Positions 6,341-10,259 of a DNA stretch of 10,259 bases are shown in pieces; position 1 is the stretch's first letter; each line of letters opens with the position of its first letter. The position numbers and the translations under genes were made by a program. This stretch comes from an uncultured Fusobacterium sp. (GTDB lineage: Bacteria > Fusobacteriota > Fusobacteriia > Fusobacteriales > Fusobacteriaceae). The notes beneath the pieces were generated by a model that was not told the DNA's origin, did not search any database, and saw only the letters and a list, made by a program, of their open reading frames with translations. The DNA is taken from NCBI GenBank assembly GCA_900542625.1, contig UQOH01000072.1, positions 1-10,259 of the forward strand, written 5' to 3'.

Positions 6341-6910
6341 ATGAAGTTATTAAAAGATTTAATTGTATCACAGGGAGAAGTAAAAAATTCTGCGTTATTA
6401 AAAGTTGACAGCTTTTTAAATCATCAGATTGATCCTGTTTTAATGTATGAGATAGGGCAGGAGTTAAAAAGAAGATTTGAAGGAGAAAAAATAACAAAGG
6501 TTTTAACTATAGAGGCTTCAGGAATTGCCATAGGAATTATGGCTGCTTATGCATTTAATGTACCTTTATTATTTGCAAAGAAGAAAAAACCGGCTACAAT
6601 GGACAACAGCTACAATGTAACAGTACATTCTTTTACAAAGGATATAGATTACAACATTACAATTTCTAAAGAATATCTTAACAAAGAAGACAAAGTTCTT
6701 ATTGTTGATGATTTCTTAGCTATGGGAAATGCAATAATCGGATTAAAAGAGATTGTTGAAGCAGCAGGAGCAGAAGTTGTGGGAGCTGGAATTGTTGTGG
6801 AAAAAGGATTCCAAAAAGGCGGAGACAGTTTAAGAGAGCAGGGAATGAGAGTAGAGTCTCTTGCTATTATTGACAGTCTTGAAGGAAATGAAATAAAATT
6901 CAGAGATTAA
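6341..6910 (+). CDS. xpt: Xanthine phosphoribosyltransferase
   Basis: Cytosolic purine salvage enzyme turning xanthine plus PRPP into XMP, which feeds GMP synthesis. The 189 residues match the Bacillus-type Xpt closely in length. The PRPP-binding motif VLIVDDFLAMGNA is at 119-131, and VLTIEASGIA at 54-63 is typical of Xpt; the lysine-rich segment LFAKKKKP at 77-84 also fits. AGGGGG at 6331-6336 gives a ribosome binding site 4 bases before ATG. It shares the pncB transcript (13-base gap) and ends 6 bases before a strong hairpin. In Bacillus xpt is usually led by a guanine riboswitch; none is present here, as the gene sits behind pncB. Confidence 0.95.
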   Translation: MKLLKDLIVSQGEVKNSALLKVDSFLNHQIDPVLMYEIGQELKRRFEGEKITKVLTIEASGIAIGIMAAYAFNVPLLFAKKKKPATMDNSYNVTVHSFTKDIDYNITISKEYLNKEDKVLIVDDFLAMGNAIIGLKEIVEAAGAEVVGAGIVVEKGFQKGGDSLREQGMRVESLAIIDSLEGNEIKFRD

Positions 6911-6916
6911 AAAAAC

Positions 6917-6943
6917 AGAGAGTATGAAATTTTCATACTCTCT
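6917..6943. terminator. Bidirectional intrinsic terminator between xpt and pepF
   Basis: AGAGAGTATGA (6917-6927) pairs with TCATACTCTCT (6933-6943) around AATTT; the arms extend symmetrically into the loop. Downstream on the plus strand is TTTATTTTTT, reaching the pepF stop codon, and on the minus strand GTTTTTTT, so it can end both convergent transcripts. Confidence 0.9.
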
Positions 6944-6950
6944 TTATTTT

Positions 6951-8768
6951 TTATGCAAGTTCTTTTTCAAGCAGATCAACAAGTCTGTCCATTTCAAGTG
7001 CCACTGCTTCAAAATTTTCTTTTTCTTCAAGATTTACTCCTGCAAGTTTAAGCTGTTCTATTGGATAATTGTTTCCTCCGGATTTTAAAAGTTCGATGTA
7101 TTTTATACGAGCTTCTTCTCTCTCTTCAGCAGAATATTTTTCATTTGTTACTTTTTCATATAATCTTGATGATGCAGCAAAGCTTGTTGCATATTGATAT
7201 ACATAATATGGAGAATTAAAGAAATGAGGTATTCTTGCCCAGATAATTTTCTGAAGTTCATCTATAACAAGTCCGTCGCCAAAATATTCAGCAAAAAGTT
7301 TTGTCATAATATCACTAAGAACATCAGGAGTTACAGGATTTCCCTCTTCTGCAAGCTTATGTGCCTCATATTCGTAAGCTGCAAAAAGAGCCTGCACATA
7401 ATATGTTCCCATAATATTTCCTATTGCCTCTTCAATAAGAGCAATTCTTTCATTATGGTCCTCTGTATTTTTCAGCATATGGTCAAGAAGAAGTCTTTCA
7501 TTAAAAGTTGATGCTACTTCTGCAACAAAAATAGTATAGTCGTTAGTTGCATAAGGCTGATATTTTGTTGAATACATGCTGTGCAGTGTGTGCCCAAGTT
7601 CGTGTGCCAGAGTAAACACAGAATCCATAGTTCCGTTATAATTTAAAAGCATATATGGGTGCACATCATAAATATTTAAAGAGTATGCTCCGCTTCTTTT
7701 GTTTGGTGTTTCATACACATCAAGCCATCCTTCACCTACAGCTTTTTCAAGATTTTTCTTATAATCTTCTCCTAAAGGATTTACAGATTCCAAAACAATA
7801 TTTTTAGCCTCTTCATAAGAAAATTCTTTATCATAATCTGCAAGTCTTACTTGATTGTCATAATAGTGGTATGAATCTAAATTAAGATATTTTTTTCTGA
7901 ATTCAATATATCTTTTTAAAGGCTGACTGTTTTCTTTGGCAGATGCAATCAGATTTTCATATACTTTTACAGGGATATTGTTAGGTTCAAGGGCTTTTTC
8001 AACAGTAGAGTTAAAATTCTTTGCTCTCATTCCGGCAGCACTTCTTTGAAGAATCCCTTTGTATATTGCTGAATATGTATTTTTATTTACGTTGTATGAA
8101 CTATATAATGCTTCAAAAGCTTTTCTTCTGTCCTCTTGGTTTTTATTTCCGTCAAGAATTTTAGAATACATTCCGTTAGTTACCTGAACTTTTTCTCCTG
8201 TTGAAAGTTCTATTTCATTCCATACAATATCAGATGTTGAAAGTTCATCATAAATATCATTTACAACACCCATATACTGAGAATAATGTGATAAAAGTTT
8301 TTCTTTATCTTTATCAAGAACATGTTTTCTTAATCTGTAAAGCTCCATAAGATTAAATTTATGGTCTTTTATTTCATCGTTTTCATCTATCCATTTTTCC
8401 ATAGTTTCCTGAGGAATTTCTAAAATTTTAGGATGTATCCATGATGTTATTGTGCTTATTTGAGCAAAAAGAAATTCTACTTCCTGAAGCTTTTGTGATA
8501 CAAGCTGGTCTGTTGAATCCAAGTCTTTAAGCATATATGGATAAAGATATGCTTTTTCAATAATTCTTGAAAGCTTTTCATCAAGTTTCATAAGTTTTAC
8601 AAAATCTTCTCTGCTGTTTTCTATCTTGTTTTCATATTGAGGAATTTCTTTTAAAAGTTCTTTTGCTTTTTCAATATCCTCCTGCCATTCTTCCCAGTTT
8701 TTATAGATATCTTCTGTGTTCCATTTATATTTTTTATCTATCTCATCTCTTGATTTTACTATGTCCAT
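6951..8768 (-). CDS. pepF: Oligoendopeptidase F (M3 family zinc metallopeptidase)
   Basis: Cytosolic zinc peptidase that cuts short peptides, typically of about 7-17 residues, contributing to peptide turnover and nutrition. The 605-residue length is standard for PepF. The zinc motif is HELGH at 389-393 (ligands His389 and His393, catalytic Glu390), and Glu417 in VAEVASTFNE is the likely third ligand. The N-terminal half is helical and rich in charged residues, as usual for the M3 lobe covering the active site; SPYYVYQYATSFAAS near the C-terminus is also characteristic. No signal peptide is seen. AGGAG (complement of 8777-8781) precedes the ATG by about 8 bases. It is transcribed alone, divergent from a LysR-type regulator, which is a natural candidate for its control. 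Confidence 0.95.
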   Translation of the reverse strand: MDIVKSRDEIDKKYKWNTEDIYKNWEEWQEDIEKAKELLKEIPQYENKIENSREDFVKLMKLDEKLSRIIEKAYLYPYMLKDLDSTDQLVSQKLQEVEFLFAQISTITSWIHPKILEIPQETMEKWIDENDEIKDHKFNLMELYRLRKHVLDKDKEKLLSHYSQYMGVVNDIYDELSTSDIVWNEIELSTGEKVQVTNGMYSKILDGNKNQEDRRKAFEALYSSYNVNKNTYSAIYKGILQRSAAGMRAKNFNSTVEKALEPNNIPVKVYENLIASAKENSQPLKRYIEFRKKYLNLDSYHYYDNQVRLADYDKEFSYEEAKNIVLESVNPLGEDYKKNLEKAVGEGWLDVYETPNKRSGAYSLNIYDVHPYMLLNYNGTMDSVFTLAHELGHTLHSMYSTKYQPYATNDYTIFVAEVASTFNERLLLDHMLKNTEDHNERIALIEEAIGNIMGTYYVQALFAAYEYEAHKLAEEGNPVTPDVLSDIMTKLFAEYFGDGLVIDELQKIIWARIPHFFNSPYYVYQYATSFAASSRLYEKVTNEKYSAEEREEARIKYIELLKSGGNNYPIEQLKLAGVNLEEKENFEAVALEMDRLVDLLEKELA

Positions 8769-8792
8769 TATTACTGCTCCTTTTATAAAAAA

Positions 8793-8798
8793 ATTATA
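8793..8798 (-). promoter_or_regulatory. Possible -10 element for pepF
   Basis: TATAAT on the minus strand (complement of ATTATA) lies 24 bases before the pepF start. No acceptable -35 is found 16-19 bases upstream, only A-rich sequence, so it would need an activator or be one of several A/T-rich look-alikes. Confidence 0.35.
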
Positions 8799-8877
8799 TA
8801 TGTATTTATCTTATCATTTTTTGACAGCAAAGTCCAACAGATGCTTTTTTTATATTTAAATAAAAAAAATAAAAAAA

Positions 8878-8894
8878 CATATATGAAATATATG
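8878..8894. promoter_or_regulatory. Perfect 17-bp palindrome, candidate LysR operator
   Basis: CATATAT, GAA, ATATATG: two perfect 7-base arms around 3 bases. It contains the T-N11-A spacing typical of LysR-family sites (T at 8880, A at 8892) and sits between the divergent pepF and lysR genes, 73 bases before the lysR start. A related string, ATACATATA, occurs at 8909-8917 and, on the other strand, at 8797-8805. The sequence is A/T-rich, so chance is possible. Confidence 0.4.
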
Positions 8895-8951
8895 GATAAT
8901 ATGATAATATACATATAGAAGATTTTTATTTTATCTATCAAGCAGCTAAAA

Positions 8952-8959
8952 GGGAGGGG
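8952..8959 (+). promoter_or_regulatory. Ribosome binding site supporting the TTG start of lysR
   Basis: GGGAGGGG ends 7 bases before TTG at 8967. There is no in-frame ATG near the conserved N-terminus (DLHYLKIFYEVA), so TTG is the start. A rare start codon behind a strong site often keeps regulator levels low. Confidence 0.7.
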
Positions 8960-8966
8960 ATATATT

Positions 8967-9839
8967 TTGGATTTACATTATCTAAAAATATTTTATGAAG
9001 TTGCAAGGGAAAAAAGTTTCACAAAAGCTGCAAATAAACTTTACATAAATCAATCAGCTGTATCTATTCAGGTAAAAAAATTTGAAGAACTGCTGAATGC
9101 CAAACTTTTTGACAGAAGTTCTAAAAATATAAGACTTACTTATACAGGGGAAGCTCTGTACAGAATGGCAGAGGATATATTTAATAAAGTGCAGAGAGCA
9201 GAAAAGGAAATAAACAGGATTATTAAGCTTGGAAAAGCAAAAATTGTTATAGGAGCTACATCTATTGTGGGAGATCCTCTTCTTCCAAAGCTTATGGAAG
9301 AGTTCAGTATGAAACATGGGGAAATTGAGTATGAAATTCAAATTGGGAGTAAAGCATGGCTTTTAAAATCTCTTAAGGGTGGTGAAATTGATATTGCTCT
9401 TCTTGATGAAGAACATATTGTTGATCCAAATCTTGATGTTATTACAGTGGAAAAAGTTCCTTATGTTCTTATAACAGCAAAGAAAAATATAACTTTAGAA
9501 AATGTGGCAGACTATCCTCTTATCACAAGAAGCAATGTCCCAAACAATGCTAAAGCAATAAATATTTTGGAAGAAAAATATAAAATTTCTTTTGACAACA
9601 GAATTACAGTGCTTGGAAGTCTTGAAATCATAAAGGGCATGGTGAGAAAAGAGATTGCAAACGTTATTCTTCCATATTATGCTGTGTACAAAGAGATTAA
9701 AAGAGGGGAATTTAAGGTTATAGAGGAACTTAATGAAATAAAAGACGGATACCAGATTGTTGTAACAAAAGATAAGAGTACCCTTACACCAATTATTAAA
9801 TTTTTAAATTTTATGTCTGAGTATAAAGTAAATAACTAA
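8967..9839 (+). CDS. LysR-type transcriptional regulator
   Basis: A 290-residue regulator of usual family length. Residues 1-60 form the classic winged helix-turn-helix (MDLHYLKIFYEVAREKSFTK, then AANKLYINQSAVSIQVKKFE, LFDRS and LTYTGEAL), followed by a linker helix (about 62-90). The ligand-binding part starts at KIVIGATSIVGDPLLPKLM (92-110) and resembles the CysB/CysL-like, periplasmic-binding-protein fold. The inducer cannot be read from the sequence. It is divergent from pepF across 198 bases containing a palindrome with T-N11-A spacing. It is followed after 17 bases by gmhA on the same strand, so it may be cotranscribed with that gene. Its targets are inferred by position only: itself, pepF, or the gmhA unit. 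Confidence 0.93.
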   Translation: MDLHYLKIFYEVAREKSFTKAANKLYINQSAVSIQVKKFEELLNAKLFDRSSKNIRLTYTGEALYRMAEDIFNKVQRAEKEINRIIKLGKAKIVIGATSIVGDPLLPKLMEEFSMKHGEIEYEIQIGSKAWLLKSLKGGEIDIALLDEEHIVDPNLDVITVEKVPYVLITAKKNITLENVADYPLITRSNVPNNAKAINILEEKYKISFDNRITVLGSLEIIKGMVRKEIANVILPYYAVYKEIKRGEFKVIEELNEIKDGYQIVVTKDKSTLTPIIKFLNFMSEYKVNN

Positions 9840-9856
9840 ACATTCAGGAGGAAAAA

Positions 9857-10259
9857 ATGGCACTAATCGATTCTTATAAAACAGAGTACTTACTTTTAAA
9901 AGATTTTATTGAAAAAGAAGAGAAAGAGCAGGTTACTGAGAAAATAGCTGAAGAACTTGCTGAGGTTTTCACTAATGGAAATAAAGTTATGATATGCGGA
10001 AACGGAGGAAGCAACTGTGATGCTCTTCATTTTGCTGAAGAATTTACAGGAAGATTCAGAAAAGAGAGAAGACCTCTTCCGGCAATAGCAATTTCCGATT
10101 CATCACACATTACTTGTGTGGGAAATGATTATGGTTTTGATTACATCTTTTCAAAAGGTGTAGAGGCTTATGGAAAAGCAGGAGATATGTTTATTGGAAT
10201 ATCTACAAGCGGAAATTCAGGAAATGTTATAAAAGCAGTTGAAGCTGCTAAAAATATGG
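9857..10259 (+). CDS. gmhA: Sedoheptulose-7-phosphate isomerase, 3'-truncated by the window edge
   Basis: Cytosolic SIS-domain enzyme converting sedoheptulose 7-phosphate to D-glycero-D-manno-heptose 7-phosphate, the first step toward the ADP-heptose used in the lipopolysaccharide inner core. The 134 residues present cover about 70% of the usual 190 or so. CGNGGSNCDALHFAEEFTGR (47-66) carries the phosphate loop and the catalytic glutamate region (Glu61/62). AISDSSHITCVGNDYGFD (78-95) and ISTSGNSGNV (115-124) complete the substrate site and are almost the same as in the E. coli enzyme. The C-terminal catalytic histidine lies outside. AGGAGG at 9846-9851 is 5 bases before ATG. It follows lysR by 17 bases. 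Its presence argues for a Gram-negative envelope with heptose. Confidence 0.94.
   Translation, partial: MALIDSYKTEYLLLKDFIEKEEKEQVTEKIAEELAEVFTNGNKVMICGNGGSNCDALHFAEEFTGRFRKERRPLPAIAISDSSHITCVGNDYGFDYIFSKGVEAYGKAGDMFIGISTSGNSGNVIKAVEAAKNM

Noticed and set aside
6180..6497. 105-residue minus-strand reading frame across the pncB-xpt junction
   Set aside because: It runs antisense to two well-identified genes and has no ribosome binding site or recognisable domain.
7194..7511. 105-residue plus-strand reading frame
   Set aside because: Antisense to the zinc-site region of pepF; a shadow of conserved coding sequence.
8821..8826. Perfect TTGACA that could be a -35 for lysR
   Set aside because: No -10 follows at 16-19 bases (only a T run); the nearest A/T-rich hexamers are at wrong spacing.
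9054..9341. 95-residue minus-strand reading frame
   Set aside because: Antisense to the DNA-binding part of the LysR gene, with no independent support.

Overview
The window reads as a chromosomal stretch from a low-G+C bacterium with a Gram-negative envelope, most likely a member of the Fusobacteriota (Fusobacterium or a relative). The reasons are the A+T-rich sequence and codon use, Firmicute-like housekeeping genes (nicotinate and xanthine salvage, PepF, Dtd), strong AGGAGG-type ribosome binding sites, and a gmhA gene for heptose synthesis, which points to lipopolysaccharide. The assignment rests on gene content and protein resemblance, not on a search.

Layout. (1) At 1-1963 (+) lies a surface-modification pair: a membrane-bound O-acyltransferase of the AlgI/DltB type, cut at its 5' end by the window edge (its frame is open from base 3), followed 11 bases later by a membrane-anchored SGNH-like protein read from a GTG start. 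(2) At 2205-3089 (+) is a Fic-domain protein with an N-terminal helix-turn-helix, behind an extended -10 promoter. (3) Convergent to it, at 4649-3131 (-), is a dtd plus FMN-dependent alpha-hydroxy-acid-oxidase-like pair. A 12-bp hairpin that can serve both directions separates this pair from fic. (4) Divergent from dtd, at 4810-6910 (+), is a pncB-xpt operon for salvage of nicotinate and xanthine, with the best promoter in the window (TTGGAA, 17 bases, extended -10 TATAAT). It ends at a second bidirectional hairpin. (5) Convergent to that is pepF (8768-6951, -), an M3 zinc oligopeptidase. (6) Divergent from pepF, at 8967-10259 (+), are a LysR-type regulator with a TTG start and, 17 bases on, gmhA, which runs off the window. 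A perfect 17-bp palindrome sits between pepF and lysR.

How the genes relate. The acyltransferase and SGNH protein probably act together on an exported glycan. PncB and Xpt are both PRPP-dependent salvage enzymes made from one message. Dtd removes D-amino acids from mis-charged tRNA; its link to the oxidase is only one of position. LysR could control pepF, itself or gmhA. No mobile element, CRISPR array, tRNA, rRNA or known riboswitch was seen. Most of the window is ordinary core genome. The items most worth following are the oxidase-like protein with an N-terminal four-cysteine cluster and no catalytic tyrosines, the acyltransferase/SGNH pair with its very A+T-rich second gene, and the self-inhibited HTH-Fic protein.
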